Source of the DNA: Defluviitaleaceae bacterium
GTDB taxonomy: Bacteria > Bacillota > Clostridia > Lachnospirales > WQUN01
Length of the DNA stretch: 64,000 nt
Direction: 5' to 3'
Assembly (NCBI GenBank): GCA_009780185.1
Contig: WRAN01000011.1
Span: 1-64,000 of the forward strand
Shown: positions 36,658 through 46,680 of the stretch, piece after piece
Numbering within the stretch: position 1 is the first letter of the stretch
Layout of the letters: each line of letters begins with the position of its first letter
Made by a program: the position numbers and the translations under genes
Notes under the pieces: generated by a model
Databases searched by the model: none
Told to the model about the DNA's origin: nothing
The model's input: the letters and a program-made list of their open reading frames with translations, nothing else

Positions 36658-38307
36658 ATGCCAGATAAGGAAAAATTATACATACGCTATCGTAAGGATA
36701 GCACTTCTATTGACCGCAACGAAGTAAAAAAGCTAGACAGACCCTTTACGCTTTTGGGGAAACTGGCTTCACTTTTATTTATGGTTTTATGTGTTTTTGC
36801 AATTTGGCGCTTTACTCTGAGGGCCGACGAGTGGTACCTCTTGGGTGGGCTTATGTTTGTTTACTTGCTTATAAAACAGGTATGCGCTTTGTGGTATCGC
36901 CCTTCAAAGCGGGAGCTTACAAAGGATTATAAGGTTTCGGTTATTATTACTTGTTTTAATGAAAATCCTACATCAGTGGTGCAGATTTTTGAGAATATAT
37001 TAGCTTTAGATTACCCGGTTCATGAGATACTTTTCTTGGATGATGGAAGTAAAGATACTTTGGCTTTTGATGTGGCCAAGTCTTTTGCCAAAGACCATCT
37101 GGTGGAGGCCCCTAATTTTCAGCTGGTGCGTTTTGGAGTGAATCGAGGGAAGCGGGCAGTCTTGTCTGATGGGCTTTATATGGCTGAGGGGGATTATGTT
37201 TTTCTTGTAGATTCAGACAGTGAGATTTTGCCCAATGCGCTTACAGAACTGCTGAGGCCTTTCGAAGATGGTAAGACCACATCCAGCGTAGGAAATATAG
37301 GGATACTTAACAAGGAAGAAAATTTCCTCACGAAGCTGCAATCTATTACATATTTTGGGTCTTTCCAGCTTGGGAGAGCGGCTCAATCTGTCACTGGGGA
37401 TGTGGTTGTATGTAGTGGGGCTTTTAGTTTACATAAAAAGGATTTTATACTGGAAAATCTGGACGAACTTCATGAGGATAACATGTTTGGAATAACGGTG
37501 TCTGCCGGGGATGACCGGGCTATCACGACCTTTTCAAAAAAATCTGGAGGAAAGACTAGATACCAGAGCACAGCTTATTGCGAAACCCTTGCTCCGGATA
37601 AATGGAAGAAGTTTTTGTCTCAACGGCGCCGATGGACTCGCTCTGGGTATATTGGCAGCTTGAAATCTATAAAGGATATGTTTCCAAGGCAGCTGTGGTA
37701 TCTGTTTTGGGCTTTTGCCGAAACGTACTTTTGGCTGATTGCTACTGTTTCATTTATTATTTCGGTGCTTAATAGGGGATTTCATTTCCACCTAATGGAT
37801 GTGATTTTATATCACTGCATCATTTCTTTTAAGCATAATGGCTTTTATATGTTGTACAAGCCTACTCGGTTTTTGCTTGCGCCGATTTACACCTTTATTT
37901 ATGGTTTTACATTAATTTATACGCGAATATATGCTGTTGTGACCTTGTATGACGATGGTTGGGGAACCAGAGGGCAGGGCAGAGAAAGTGAGGATACTGA
38001 CTTTGTAATTGCAGAGCATGTAATATTTGTACCTGGTATTGGAGAACTGCCTCCCGCCGCTTGTGTGCCTCGTAAAGATAATATTGTCAGATGGCTGCCT
38101 ATGCCGGATGCTGATGTGCGAAGAGCCGTGCGAGAGATTCATTTTCCGCTGCCTCGTGAACCAACTAGAGATGATATCAAGTGCCCGCTACCTCGTGCGC
38201 CTACGGGGAAAAGTGGGTGTAGGTTAAGAAGTTTCTCCCCAATATTACACAAAACCAAGAAAGACGGTGGTGCTATAAGCCATTTAAATCGTAATAAATC
38301 GCTATAG
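36658..38307 (+). CDS. processive family 2 glycosyltransferase (hyaluronan/chitin-synthase-like)
   Basis: A membrane enzyme that polymerises and probably exports a beta-linked polysaccharide. Two helices near residues 38-75 precede a GT-A catalytic domain with VIITCFNEN, LDDGSKD, the DxD in VDSDSE, the acceptor motif AGDDRAITT, and QRRRW, the product-binding signature of processive synthases. Further helices lie at about 345-440. The C-terminal 110 residues are basic and proline-rich. It resembles class I hyaluronan, chitin and NodC synthases; the product cannot be told. It appears to be transcribed alone. Confidence 0.87.
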   Translation: MPDKEKLYIRYRKDSTSIDRNEVKKLDRPFTLLGKLASLLFMVLCVFAIWRFTLRADEWYLLGGLMFVYLLIKQVCALWYRPSKRELTKDYKVSVIITCFNENPTSVVQIFENILALDYPVHEILFLDDGSKDTLAFDVAKSFAKDHLVEAPNFQLVRFGVNRGKRAVLSDGLYMAEGDYVFLVDSDSEILPNALTELLRPFEDGKTTSSVGNIGILNKEENFLTKLQSITYFGSFQLGRAAQSVTGDVVVCSGAFSLHKKDFILENLDELHEDNMFGITVSAGDDRAITTFSKKSGGKTRYQSTAYCETLAPDKWKKFLSQRRRWTRSGYIGSLKSIKDMFPRQLWYLFWAFAETYFWLIATVSFIISVLNRGFHFHLMDVILYHCIISFKHNGFYMLYKPTRFLLAPIYTFIYGFTLIYTRIYAVVTLYDDGWGTRGQGRESEDTDFVIAEHVIFVPGIGELPPAACVPRKDNIVRWLPMPDADVRRAVREIHFPLPREPTRDDIKCPLPRAPTGKSGCRLRSFSPILHKTKKDGGAISHLNRNKSL

Positions 38308-38337
38308 TATAGCGAACGACATTGAGAAACGTGATAT

Positions 38338-38376
38338 TAAACCCTGATGGATTTGCAGATTCATCGGGGTTTTTGT
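38338..38376 (+). terminator. terminator of the glycosyltransferase gene
   Basis: AAACCCTGATG pairs with CATCGGGGTTT (one G-U) around an 11-13 base loop, followed by TTTGTTTG. Confidence 0.8.
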
Positions 38377-38434
38377 TTGTCGTGGGGAAATTATAGTGAT
38401 ATATTTAGCGATGATAAACAATATGGGGGGAAAG

Positions 38435-39070
38435 ATGCAGGCATATATATTTGATTTAGACGGTACCTTATTTGATAGCATGGGTGTATGGCGCAAGATT
38501 GATGATGCTTTCTTTGGAAAAAGAGGTTTAGACTGTCCTGATGATTATGCCTCGGCTATTTTACCTATGCCTTTTGAGGAATCTTCCAGATATACTATTG
38601 AGCGATTTGGATTAAATGAAACTCCGGAAGAAGTGCAGCAAGAGTGGCTGGATTTAGCTATTCATTTCTATACATCAGAGGTGGAGTTTAAACCTGGGGC
38701 TAAGGATTACCTAGAGAGTCTGGTAGCAAATGGGGCAAAACTAGCGGTGGCCACCAGCCTGCCTGAAGAAATTATGATTCCAACCTTGCATAAACACGAC
38801 ATCTATCATATATTTCATGCAATATGTACTGCCCAGGATGTGGGGTGCGGGAAAAATAAGCCCGATGTATTTATATTGGCAGCTAAGAAGCTCGGGGTTA
38901 TGCCAGAGGATTGTCTTTTATACGATGACATTCTTCCCGCAGTAAAAAGTGCTAAGTCTATAGGAATGAAAGTCTGTGCCGTTTATGATAAAACCTCAGC
39001 AAAAGACTGGGGTGAAATACAGAAAATTGCAGACTACACAATTTCGGATTTTTTAGATATACCATTATAG
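38435..39070 (+). CDS. HAD-family hydrolase, beta-phosphoglucomutase-like
   Basis: A cytoplasmic phosphatase or phosphomutase. Motif I is FDLDGTLFDS near the N-terminus (nucleophile Asp in DxD), motif II the TS in AVATSLP, motif III a lysine in the GKNKPD segment, and motif IV YDDILPAVKSAK. The alpha-helical cap between motifs I and II fits the subfamily with beta-phosphoglucomutase and phosphoglycolate phosphatase. ATG 38435 has GGGGGG 5 bases before it; in-frame ATGs upstream lack a ribosome site. The substrate is unknown. Confidence 0.85.
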   Translation: MQAYIFDLDGTLFDSMGVWRKIDDAFFGKRGLDCPDDYASAILPMPFEESSRYTIERFGLNETPEEVQQEWLDLAIHFYTSEVEFKPGAKDYLESLVANGAKLAVATSLPEEIMIPTLHKHDIYHIFHAICTAQDVGCGKNKPDVFILAAKKLGVMPEDCLLYDDILPAVKSAKSIGMKVCAVYDKTSAKDWGEIQKIADYTISDFLDIPL

Positions 39071-39073
39071 TCA

Positions 39074-39162
39074 CTGCGCGAAGCGCAGCCCCGCAGTAAA
39101 GCGAGGAAGCCAGCGGGGCTGTGCCCTGCGCCAGCGGCGAGGGGATGGGGCAGAGCCCCCAT
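39074..39162. repeat. run of three GC-rich hairpins
   Basis: CTGCGC/GCGCAG (39074-39088), AGCCCCGC/GCGGGGCT (39087-39120) and ATGGGG/CCCCAT (39145-39162) fill the gap between the HAD gene and hscC. The stretch is much richer in GC than its surroundings. Related small palindromes occur near 34192 and 9053. It may be a REP-like dispersed repeat or a structured leader. Confidence 0.5.
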
Positions 39163-39177
39163 TCTAAAGGAGCTTGT

Positions 39178-40869
39178 ATGATAATAGGAATTGACCTTGG
39201 TACCACCAACAGCCTTGCCGCCTACTATACCGAGGATGGCCCAAAGCTTATACCCAATGCTTTTGGGGAGTTTATGACTCCGTCAGTAGTGGGTGTAGAT
39301 GAAGATGGGCAGATGTTGATAGGAAAAATAGCCAAAGAACGACTACTTACCCATGCATCACTTACAGCTTCGGTTTTTAAGCGGAGTATGGGTACAAAAA
39401 AGAACTTTGCCCTTGGGGATAAAAGCTTTCTGCCAGAGGAACTCTCAGCCCTTATTATCCGTCGCTTGAAGGAAGACGCGGAAGCCTTTCTTGATAAGTC
39501 TATTAAAGAGGCTGTTGTTAGTGTACCGGCTTATTTTTCTGATGCCCAGCGTAGGGCAACCAAGGCTGCAGGTGAGCTTGCGGGCTTAAAGGTTGAGCGT
39601 ATTGTCAATGAGCCTACATGTGCTGCGTTAGCTTATGGCCTTCACGAAAAAGAAGATTACACGAAGTTTTTGGTATTTGACCTTGGAGGCGGTACCTTTG
39701 ATGTTTCTATTTTAGAAAAATATAAAAGTGTAATGGAAGTGCGGGCCGTAGCTGGGGATAATTTTCTTGGCGGGGAAGACTTTACTCAGGTATTGATAAA
39801 TCACTTTGCTATGAAGCATGACCTAGATTTAGCCCAGTTGGATCTACATGAAATGGCGGCACTGCGTAAAGCCGCGGAAAATGCGAAGATGGAGTTATCA
39901 GAAAATACACAGGCGCGTATGCGCTTTCATCTTGGTGAAGAAGTCCTTGAAGTGGATGTAACCCAGACCCAGTATGAAAAATACTGCGAACCTTTGTTTT
40001 CGTCTTTGCGCCACCCGATTAAACGTGCCTTAAGCGATGCTAATCTAAAGCTTTCGGATATAGGCAATGTATTGTTGGTAGGAGGTGCTACAAAGCTTCC
40101 GTTGGTGCGTAGCTTTGTTGGGAAGCTATTGGGGCGTTTTCCTGCGTCTTATATAAATCAAGATGAAGTTGTGGCTTTGGGTGCGGCTGTTCATGCTGCG
40201 TTAAAGGCCAGGGATGCGTCTCTTACAGAAATTGTACTTACGGATGTATGTCCATATACCCTTGGTACGGAAATCGCGATACAGCGGCCCAACGGCCTTT
40301 ATGAAGGTGGACATTATGCCCCGATTATTGAGCGCAACGCTATTGTGCCTATTTCACGTGTGGAGCGTTTCTATACTCTTAACGATAACCAAGAAAAAAT
40401 AGTTTCTGCGATACTCCAGGGAGAAAGCCGCCGTGCTGAGGATAATATAAAGCTGGGGGAGGTAGCCGTAGCGGTCCCTCCCAGCCCTGCCGGCAAAGAA
40501 TCTGTGGATATTCGGTTTACTTATGACATTAACGGGATTTTAGAGGCGGAAGTAAAGGTTGTATCTACCGGGGAAGCTAAAAAAGTTGTAATTGAAAAAA
40601 GCCCCGGTTCCTTGACCCCGGAGGAGCTGGTTGAAAAACTTGAGGCAATGCAAGAGTTAAAAATCCATCCAAGAGAAAAAGAAGAATATAGATACCTACT
40701 GGCTTGGGGCGAGCGCCTCTACGAAGAAAGTCGAGGCGAAAGACGAAAGTATCTGGAAGATATACTGCGCCAGTACGACGATATGCTGGACGGGCAGGAC
40801 GAGCGACAGATACGGGATTTTAGCCAGGAGTTAAAGGAAATTTTATCCGATATGGAGCAAGATATATAG
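39178..40869 (+). CDS. hscC: Hsp70-family chaperone HscC
   Basis: A specialised Hsp70. The ATPase domain has [15 protein letters not shown], the long match to HscC ([19 protein letters not shown]), [31 protein letters not shown] and [13 protein letters not shown]. The substrate-binding part is shorter than in DnaK and carries the HscC feature [13 protein letters not shown]. The protein is 563 residues and lacks DnaK's long lid tail. HscC proteins work with DjlB/DjlC-type J proteins rather than DnaJ, and a protein with such a J domain is encoded at 46677-49910. ATG 39178 follows AAAGGAGCTTGT. Confidence 0.9.
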   Translation: MIIGIDLGTTNSLAAYYTEDGPKLIPNAFGEFMTPSVVGVDEDGQMLIGKIAKERLLTHASLTASVFKRSMGTKKNFALGDKSFLPEELSALIIRRLKEDAEAFLDKSIKEAVVSVPAYFSDAQRRATKAAGELAGLKVERIVNEPTCAALAYGLHEKEDYTKFLVFDLGGGTFDVSILEKYKSVMEVRAVAGDNFLGGEDFTQVLINHFAMKHDLDLAQLDLHEMAALRKAAENAKMELSENTQARMRFHLGEEVLEVDVTQTQYEKYCEPLFSSLRHPIKRALSDANLKLSDIGNVLLVGGATKLPLVRSFVGKLLGRFPASYINQDEVVALGAAVHAALKARDASLTEIVLTDVCPYTLGTEIAIQRPNGLYEGGHYAPIIERNAIVPISRVERFYTLNDNQEKIVSAILQGESRRAEDNIKLGEVAVAVPPSPAGKESVDIRFTYDINGILEAEVKVVSTGEAKKVVIEKSPGSLTPEELVEKLEAMQELKIHPREKEEYRYLLAWGERLYEESRGERRKYLEDILRQYDDMLDGQDERQIRDFSQELKEILSDMEQDI

Positions 40870-40929
40870 AACAAATAGGGTTGTTTTCTCTGATAAAGGC
40901 TTAGTTTTCACTTAGAGGGAGGATTATTT

Positions 40930-41622
40930 ATGCGCTATGTAATGGGTTATGCAACTGCGTTATGCTTACTGGTGTTGATTGTATGCCAAAGCATTATCTT
41001 TCCGACATTTTTTATGCCATTCTTTAGGCAGCAATATGCCAGTCAGGAGATTGCGGAGTATATTGGCATGACTGACGAGGAACTGATGTATGTAACTGTA
41101 GAGCTGTTGGATTATATGCGTGCCAGGCGTGATGATTTGGATGGCATACGGGCGACAGTAGGCGGGGTAGAACAGGAGTTTTTTTCCGAGCGGGACAAGG
41201 CTCATATGATTGATGTACGTGTGTTGTATGACCAGCTGTTTATGGTGCGTAACGTTGCCTTTTTTGCCTTTATCGGCCTTTTATGCCTAATGGCTATTAC
41301 TAAGGCTCCGATAAAGCACTTGCTGGCACGGTGCAGCCGTGAGGTTATGGCTGGTTTCTTGATTCTTTCTGGTGTTCTGGCGGCGGTTATTGCCATTGAC
41401 TTTGACCGAGCCTTTGAGATGTTTCATTTGATATTCTTTGACAATGATTTATGGATATTGTTCCCCCCTAGGGATAGATTGGTAATGATGGTGCCGTTGC
41501 AGTTTTTTATTAATATTTCTATTTTTATTGGGGTTTTGGCTGGGGCTATCCCGGTGATAATTATTATAGGGGCAACAATATATTTAAGGCATGAAGCCAA
41601 TTCGGGTTATGGTAGGTTCTAG
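40930..41622 (+). CDS. DUF1461 / TIGR01906 integral membrane protein
   Basis: A 230-residue membrane protein with helices near residues 5-28, 98-115, 128-150 and 185-212. The large outside loop (about 35-95) carries the family signature MTDEELMYVTVELLDYMRAR, and the late segment FHLIFFDNDLWILFPPRD is typical of TIGR01906 (DUF1461). The function is unknown. The start has GAGGGAGGATTATTT upstream. It is followed one base later by a DUF2953 gene, so the two form an operon. Confidence 0.88.
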   Translation: MRYVMGYATALCLLVLIVCQSIIFPTFFMPFFRQQYASQEIAEYIGMTDEELMYVTVELLDYMRARRDDLDGIRATVGGVEQEFFSERDKAHMIDVRVLYDQLFMVRNVAFFAFIGLLCLMAITKAPIKHLLARCSREVMAGFLILSGVLAAVIAIDFDRAFEMFHLIFFDNDLWILFPPRDRLVMMVPLQFFINISIFIGVLAGAIPVIIIIGATIYLRHEANSGYGRF

Positions 41623-41623
41623 C

Positions 41624-42442
41624 ATGAAGGTATTGAAGCGGATAGGAAGAATAGCATTGATGGTGCTTTTGGGGATAATTGCGTCCCCACTGATTCTGCT
41701 TGTGCTGATTATCTTTATAATCCTTTGTTTTGGGCGGCTGCGGTATTCTATCGACGCTAAAATTGGAGAGGAAAAGAAGGCACATATAGAAGTCAGTTAT
41801 TTCATGCGTCTTATCCACTTTGTGTTTACTTACGGTGACAGAAAATCTGATACACGACTGCGAATTGCATGGATGCGTTCAGGTGGCGCCAAATCTACCC
41901 CGGTACGCATAGAGCCTGAAATAAACGAAGTTCCAAAAAAAGAAGAAATTAAGAAGCGTGAGACGAAAGAGCATAATGTAAGGGAAACAACAAAAGATAA
42001 GGGGCCAGAAAAAGAGAAAAAAACAGAAAAAAATAAGAAATCAAAAAACGAAAAGAAAGGGAAAAAAGACTGGCTAAAGCCTTTAAGGCAGGCAAAGGCC
42101 GTCTTGACATATCCTGACCGTAAAATTATCATGGCCTTGACCTTCCAAAGTTTAGGTAAATTCTTTAGAGCCTTAAAGCCCAGACGTTTTGATATTCATG
42201 GAGTTGTAGGCTTTGATGACCCTGCTACAACCGCCTGGGCGATGGGCGCATATGAAGTAGCACGGGGCGTAATCGGCTTTGGAGATAGTATCCGTATACT
42301 AGGAAGCTATCACGAAAAGGCTCTGCACTTGGATATAACTGCATCAGGCCGGGCCAGTCTTGGCAGGCTATTGTGGCCATTTTTATGGCTATATCTTAAA
42401 AAACCTATAAGGACAGTAATCCACAAGCATATTTTAAAATAA
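41624..42442 (+). CDS. DUF2953 protein (YtfI-like), partner of GerW
   Basis: An N-terminal membrane helix (about residues 8-32) precedes the DUF2953 region (RYSIDAKIGEE and KAHIEVSYFMRLIHF). A highly charged linker of about 60 residues rich in Lys and Glu (around 100-150) follows, and the conserved end holds DIHGVVGFDDPATTAWAMG. In Bacillus the homologue ytfI lies beside gerW (ytfJ), and the same order is seen here. It is thought to be a sporulation-linked membrane protein. ATG 41624 lies one base after the previous stop; an earlier in-frame ATG at 41591 would overlap that gene. Confidence 0.82.
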   Translation: MKVLKRIGRIALMVLLGIIASPLILLVLIIFIILCFGRLRYSIDAKIGEEKKAHIEVSYFMRLIHFVFTYGDRKSDTRLRIAWMRSGGAKSTPVRIEPEINEVPKKEEIKKRETKEHNVRETTKDKGPEKEKKTEKNKKSKNEKKGKKDWLKPLRQAKAVLTYPDRKIIMALTFQSLGKFFRALKPRRFDIHGVVGFDDPATTAWAMGAYEVARGVIGFGDSIRILGSYHEKALHLDITASGRASLGRLLWPFLWLYLKKPIRTVIHKHILK

Positions 42443-42460
42443 CCCGAAGGGAGATTTATC

Positions 42461-42865
42461 ATGAGTAGAGTAAAAGACAATCTGCAAGAGCTATTTTCAA
42501 AATTGGACGAGTATGTATCCACCAAGACCGTAGTAGGTGATCCGGTACACATCGGTGATGTAATCCTTATACCGCTAGTGGATGTGTCTCTAGGTATGGG
42601 CACCGCAATGGTAGCAAATACTGGAGAAGATAGTGGAAAAATTGAAGGCAAAGACGGCGGAGGTGGCGCACTAGGCGCGAAAATGACCCCTTCCGCAGTA
42701 GTGGTAATATCAGGTGGTACCGTGCAGTTGGTAAACATCAAAAATCAAGAAAGTGTAAACAAAGTGCTGGATATGATTCCTGGCATCCTTTCTAAGTTTG
42801 ACCTAGGCTCATTTTTTAAGAAGAAGGAAGAGCCAGAAATAATAATAGAATCCGAGGTTGAGTAA
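42461..42865 (+). CDS. gerW: spore germination protein GerW (YtfJ)
   Basis: GerW is a small spore protein needed for normal germination in Bacillus. The 134-residue protein has the family core [21 protein letters not shown], the glycine-rich loop [17 protein letters not shown] and a hydrophobic amphipathic end before a charged tail. Length is normal. Its DUF2953 neighbour is the standard partner. The start has AAGGGAGATTTATC before it. Presence of this pair points to a sporulating lineage. Confidence 0.92.
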   Translation: MSRVKDNLQELFSKLDEYVSTKTVVGDPVHIGDVILIPLVDVSLGMGTAMVANTGEDSGKIEGKDGGGGALGAKMTPSAVVVISGGTVQLVNIKNQESVNKVLDMIPGILSKFDLGSFFKKKEEPEIIIESEVE

Positions 42866-42867
42866 TA

Positions 42868-44310
42868 GTGTCAAAGAATAAAGGAAATGAAAAGCGAGTA
42901 GAAAGCATCGCTGACATGAACGTAGATTTTGCCCAGTGGTATACAGATGTAGTACGCAAGGCAGAAATGGCAGAGTACTCCAAAACCGGAGGATGTATAA
43001 TCTTTCGCCCTTACGGCTTTGCGATATGGGAGCTAATCCGCAAGCATCTGGATGAAAAGCTAGCTGCCACAGGCCATGAAAATCTTTATATGCCGATGCT
43101 GATACCAGAGCATATGCTTCAAATGGAAAAAGACCATATAGAAGGTTTTGCCCCAGAGGTAGCGTGGGTAACCCACGGCGGAACAGAAGAGCTGACAGAG
43201 CGCTTCTGTATCCGCCCTACATCAGAAGTATTGTTCTGCGCCCACTATGCGGATACGGTTCAGTCATACCGTGATTTGCCCAAGCTATATAACCAGTGGT
43301 GTAATGTAATGCGCTGGGAGAAAACCACCAGGCCATTCCTGCGTACTCGGGAGTTTTTATGGCAGGAAGGCCATACTGCTCATGCAACGGCTGAGGAATC
43401 TTTGGCGGAAGCCCTTCTTATACTAGATATCTACTCCAACCTGACAGAGGACAAGCTGGCTATCCCAGTAATAAAAGGCCAAAAAACCGAGCGAGAAAAA
43501 TTTGCAGGAGCCCTTGCGACTTATACGTTTGAGAGCCTGATGCATGACGGCAAGGCCCTGCAAACGGGCACTACCCATGATTTTGGTGATAAGTTTGCTA
43601 AAGTGTTTGGTATTCAATACTTGGATAAGAACAATCAGCTTCAATATGCCCATCAGTCTAGCTGGGGCATATCCACCAGGATGATTGGCGCTATAATTAT
43701 GGTGCATGGCGATAATAATGGGTTGGTGCTTCCCCCTGCTATTGCGCCGATACAAGTAGTGATAATCCCTGTAGCGGCTCATAAGCCGGGAGTAATAGAA
43801 AAGGCAGAGGAGCTGCAAGCCCGCCTTAAAGACTTCCGAGTAAAAGTAGATAAATCTGACCATTCTCCCGGTTGGAAATTCGCCGAATATGAAATGAAAG
43901 GTGTACCCATACGCCTGGAAATCGGCCCTAGGGATATAGAGTCTAATCAGTGTATACTAGCCCGTAGAGACACTGGGGAAAAGATAACTGTAAGCCTAGA
44001 TAATCTGGAAGAAGAAGTGGCAAAGCTACTGGATAGTATAAGAGATAATATGTATGAAAAAGCCGCAAAACGCCTGCAAGAAAACACATACCAAGCTCAA
44101 AGTATGGATGAGTTAAAGAACATCCTGGATACTACTCCAGGCTTTGTGAAGGCCATGTGGTGCGGCGCTGATGCATGTGAAGAAAAGATTAAGAATGAAG
44201 CTACCGCCACATCAAGGTGTATGCCTTTTGAGCAGGAGCAGGTCGGGAAAAAATGCTTTGTGTGCGGAGAGTCCGCTGATAAGATGGTAATATGGGGGCG
44301 GGCTTACTAA
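42868..44310 (+). CDS. proS: prolyl-tRNA synthetase, archaeal/eukaryotic-like type
   Basis: A class II synthetase that charges tRNA-Pro. At 480 residues it lacks the bacterial insertion editing domain. Motif 2 reads [24 protein letters not shown] and the motif 3 region contains the SWGIST segment. The C-terminal zinc-binding tail has cysteines in [14 protein letters not shown] and CFVCGE and ends in tyrosine (WGRAY), as in the archaeal-type enzymes. Translation begins at GTG 42868, two bases after the gerW stop. Confidence 0.96.
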   Translation: MSKNKGNEKRVESIADMNVDFAQWYTDVVRKAEMAEYSKTGGCIIFRPYGFAIWELIRKHLDEKLAATGHENLYMPMLIPEHMLQMEKDHIEGFAPEVAWVTHGGTEELTERFCIRPTSEVLFCAHYADTVQSYRDLPKLYNQWCNVMRWEKTTRPFLRTREFLWQEGHTAHATAEESLAEALLILDIYSNLTEDKLAIPVIKGQKTEREKFAGALATYTFESLMHDGKALQTGTTHDFGDKFAKVFGIQYLDKNNQLQYAHQSSWGISTRMIGAIIMVHGDNNGLVLPPAIAPIQVVIIPVAAHKPGVIEKAEELQARLKDFRVKVDKSDHSPGWKFAEYEMKGVPIRLEIGPRDIESNQCILARRDTGEKITVSLDNLEEEVAKLLDSIRDNMYEKAAKRLQENTYQAQSMDELKNILDTTPGFVKAMWCGADACEEKIKNEATATSRCMPFEQEQVGKKCFVCGESADKMVIWGRAY

Positions 44311-44334
44311 GTTAAATAATATGTATTTATCTAT

Positions 44335-44373
44335 AAAGGGGCATCTCATTAATTTAATGAGATGCCCCTTTTT
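44335..44373. terminator. bidirectional terminator
   Basis: AAAGGGGCATCTCATTAA pairs with TTAATGAGATGCCCCTTT almost without a loop, with T tracts on the forward side and AT-rich flank on the other. It separates proS from the converging DUF2752 gene. Confidence 0.87.
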
Positions 44374-44412
44374 CAGCATTTATATTATTATGACTTATAT
44401 TTTTGCTGGAAC

Positions 44413-44832
44413 TTAACTTGAAGTTAATAACCCTCTAATTAACTCGAATAGTGAATTATTGTTATAGTTCATTGGCGGTGTATGGGGGAACATTATAATC
44501 ATGCGGATAATCCATGCTCCAACCAGTAATACTGCCATGATGATATAGATTTTATTCCGCTTTTTTTCACTTAGAAATGCCATGGGTGGGATTAGTGCAA
44601 GAATGAAAAATAGAGGATGGTAGAAAAAGGCTTGCCTGATATCTGGTAGGCTTCTTACTGCCCGGGTCATCCCACAAGAGAAGCATGGGATTCCTGTAAT
44701 GTTGTAGATGGGGCATAGGCTGAAATCAAAAAAGAGGGATACCACAAAGGCTATCCCTCCTATAATTGTGAAGATAATGAATGTCTTTGCAGCCTCTAAT
44801 TTAGAAGCCTGCTTTGAAGCTTGTTTTTCCAT
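44413..44832 (-). CDS. DUF2752 membrane protein
   Basis: A 139-residue protein with membrane helices at about residues 18-36, 70-88 and 95-112. The signature CPIYNITGIPCFSCGMTRA is diagnostic of DUF2752, whose members are small membrane proteins of unknown role, often beside DUF4234 genes as here. The start follows the DUF4234 stop by 6 bases, so the two are co-transcribed. Confidence 0.88.
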   Translation of the reverse strand: MEKQASKQASKLEAAKTFIIFTIIGGIAFVVSLFFDFSLCPIYNITGIPCFSCGMTRAVRSLPDIRQAFFYHPLFFILALIPPMAFLSEKKRNKIYIIMAVLLVGAWIIRMIIMFPHTPPMNYNNNSLFELIRGLLTSS

Positions 44833-44838
44833 TAGGTC

Positions 44839-45234
44839 TTAGAATTGGCCGTGGGGGTTTTGATGTTGGTTGTGAAGGTTGCTGTTTACGGCATCGGCTA
44901 GTGGGCTATTGATGCTGGATTGGAGAAGAGCTTGGGAGATGATACCAAGGCCGAAAATGGTGAGTACTAAGTAAACTACGGACTCGTCTTTTTGGCCTAG
45001 GCCGTGACGCCTGTAAGCTTCGGCTTCAAGTTTGCCTGCTTTGTAGTGCATGTAGATGTAGTAGATGCCGCAGGTTACCAGGGATAGAATAAGGTCTGTG
45101 CCAGCCTTAGACATCATGCCATTGGCGCGGTAAAGGGAGTCCCACATCTTGTAGTCCCAATAAAAACTGTAGATTCCGCATGTTAAAATAGATAAGATGA
45201 TACATGATGCAATACTTCTTTTTTCCATGTACAT
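44839..45234 (-). CDS. DUF4234 membrane protein
   Basis: A 131-residue protein with helices near residues 8-27, 45-63 and 85-105. The duplicated motif ILSILTCGIYSFYW and LSLVTCGIYYIYM is the DUF4234 signature. The hydrophilic tail ends NSNLHNQHQNPHGQF. AGGAGG lies 10 bases before the first ATG; a second ATG two codons in is an alternative. No function is known. Confidence 0.87.
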   Translation of the reverse strand: MYMEKRSIASCIILSILTCGIYSFYWDYKMWDSLYRANGMMSKAGTDLILSLVTCGIYYIYMHYKAGKLEAEAYRRHGLGQKDESVVYLVLTIFGLGIISQALLQSSINSPLADAVNSNLHNQHQNPHGQF

Positions 45235-45326
45235 AGTATGTTTCCCTCCTAGGAATTTGTAATCAGGGGAATTGTAACATATAATTAATAATAGTAAAAG
45301 GGTTGCTAATTAGGGGGCAGTTTTGT

Positions 45327-45824
45327 ATGGACGCATCTACAAATAAGCACATTAAATTTGGTGTGAAGCACGGAAATGAATTGATTATTGTGTTTTTGGT
45401 GTTGACTGCTATATTTGGGGTGATAGCTTTTTTTGTATCCGTGACGGTGGTGTGGGTTATCTTGCTTGTTTTGAGTCTGATATCTGCCGCTCTTTCACTT
45501 GCATTTTATTTTGATAAGAAGCGCTTCATCCGATATGGGGAAGTTATTTTTATTCAGGGTCTTACATCCATTAAGGATATTGCCGAGGCAATGAACAAGC
45601 TGGATCATCAGGTAGAAGAACAGCTGCGTAATCTTATTAGTACTGGATATTTTGGGGTAGCCAAAGTGGAAAACGGCCAGTTTCTCCATGGCTCGCCGGA
45701 GGGCGACTCTGCCCCTACTAAAGAAAAGCGGCATATACTATGCCCTGGCTGTGGGGCACCTGCAAAATCCAGTATATGCGAATATTGTGGTTCTATTACA
45801 GGTAGAAAACTACAGGCAGAATAG
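45327..45824 (+). CDS. two-helix membrane protein with winged-helix-like and zinc-ribbon regions
   Basis: The family is not one I can name. Two adjacent membrane helices (about residues 19-40 and 42-63) are followed by a region that reads like a winged helix (GLTSIKDIAEAMNKLDHQVEEQLRNLISTG with 'EAMNK...EEQLRNL' spacing). A C-terminal zinc ribbon with CPGCG and CEYCG ends the protein. ATG 45327 has AGGGGGCAG upstream. Its 3' end overlaps the converging DMT transporter by 29 bases. A membrane-tethered nucleic-acid or protein-binding role is possible but unproven. Confidence 0.7.
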   Translation: MDASTNKHIKFGVKHGNELIIVFLVLTAIFGVIAFFVSVTVVWVILLVLSLISAALSLAFYFDKKRFIRYGEVIFIQGLTSIKDIAEAMNKLDHQVEEQLRNLISTGYFGVAKVENGQFLHGSPEGDSAPTKEKRHILCPGCGAPAKSSICEYCGSITGRKLQAE

Positions 45825-46680
45825 TTCCAATAGTAAGCAGTGCAAGGCCGATAAGGCTCCGTTTTGTAAACCTTTCTCCTAGGAAAATGCGAGCGAAGGC
45901 CATCGTAAGTACAATGCTAAGTTTATCCACTGGCACTACAAGACTGGCATTGCCTAACTGTAGTGCGCGGAAGAAGAATAACCAGCTGGCTCCGGTTGCT
46001 ACTCCGGATAGTATTAAAAATAGCCAGCTTTTGCGGTCAATGGCTCTTATGCGCTTTTGGCCTTTTTTATTTGTGAGCAGTACCATTAACCAGCTGATAG
46101 GGACTATTGCCATGGTGCGTATGGCTGTGCCCAAATTGGCTTCTATTTCCGCTATGCCTATCCTGCCGAGTATTGCGGTAAGTGCTGCGAATACAGCGGC
46201 AAGTAACGCGAAAAACAGCCAACCGGTGTTTTTGCTCTCGTTATCGGGTTGCTTTTTTTTAGTTCCCATCATTAGCCATGTGCCTAGGCCTATCAATAGC
46301 ATACCGATTAACATGGGGATGCCAATGGGTTCTTGCAGGATAATAAAAGCCAGAAGCATGGTTAGGATTGTGCTGGATTTTTTTAAGGGTGATACTTTGT
46401 TTACGTTGCCCAATTTAAGGGCGCGGAAAAAGCACAACCATGAGCCGCCTGCCGCTAGGCCTGATAGGATTAGGAATAACCATGTGCGGCTGGAGGCTGT
46501 CCATACTTCATGTTGGGAGCCTACAATGAATACCATAAGCCAGGCAAACACTAATACGACCATGGTCCTTATGGCGGTGGCTAGGTGTGAATCTACGTTT
46601 TTTAGGCCGATTTTTGCAAGTATTGTGGTTAGGGCAGCAAAAACGGCGGCGCCAGAGGCGAAGATTAACCAGTTGTTCAT
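45796..46680 (-). CDS. EamA-family drug/metabolite transporter
   Basis: A ten-helix permease made of two EamA repeats. The two halves each hold the AVFAALTTILAKIGL / AVFAALTAILGRIGI segment and the GxxWLxFFRALxLGN motif (GGSWLCFFRALKLGN and GASWLFFFRALQLGN), a clear internal duplication. At 294 residues it has family length. The substrate is unknown; family members export metabolites or take up solutes. Its start overlaps the TPR gene stop as ATGA. Confidence 0.92.
   Translation of the reverse strand: MNNWLIFASGAAVFAALTTILAKIGLKNVDSHLATAIRTMVVLVFAWLMVFIVGSQHEVWTASSRTWLFLILSGLAAGGSWLCFFRALKLGNVNKVSPLKKSSTILTMLLAFIILQEPIGIPMLIGMLLIGLGTWLMMGTKKKQPDNESKNTGWLFFALLAAVFAALTAILGRIGIAEIEANLGTAIRTMAIVPISWLMVLLTNKKGQKRIRAIDRKSWLFLILSGVATGASWLFFFRALQLGNASLVVPVDKLSIVLTMAFARIFLGERFTKRSLIGLALLTIGTILPVVFYL

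Noticed and set aside
42443-42867. T-box leader for proS
   Set aside because: gerW occupies the space and proS starts two bases after its stop.
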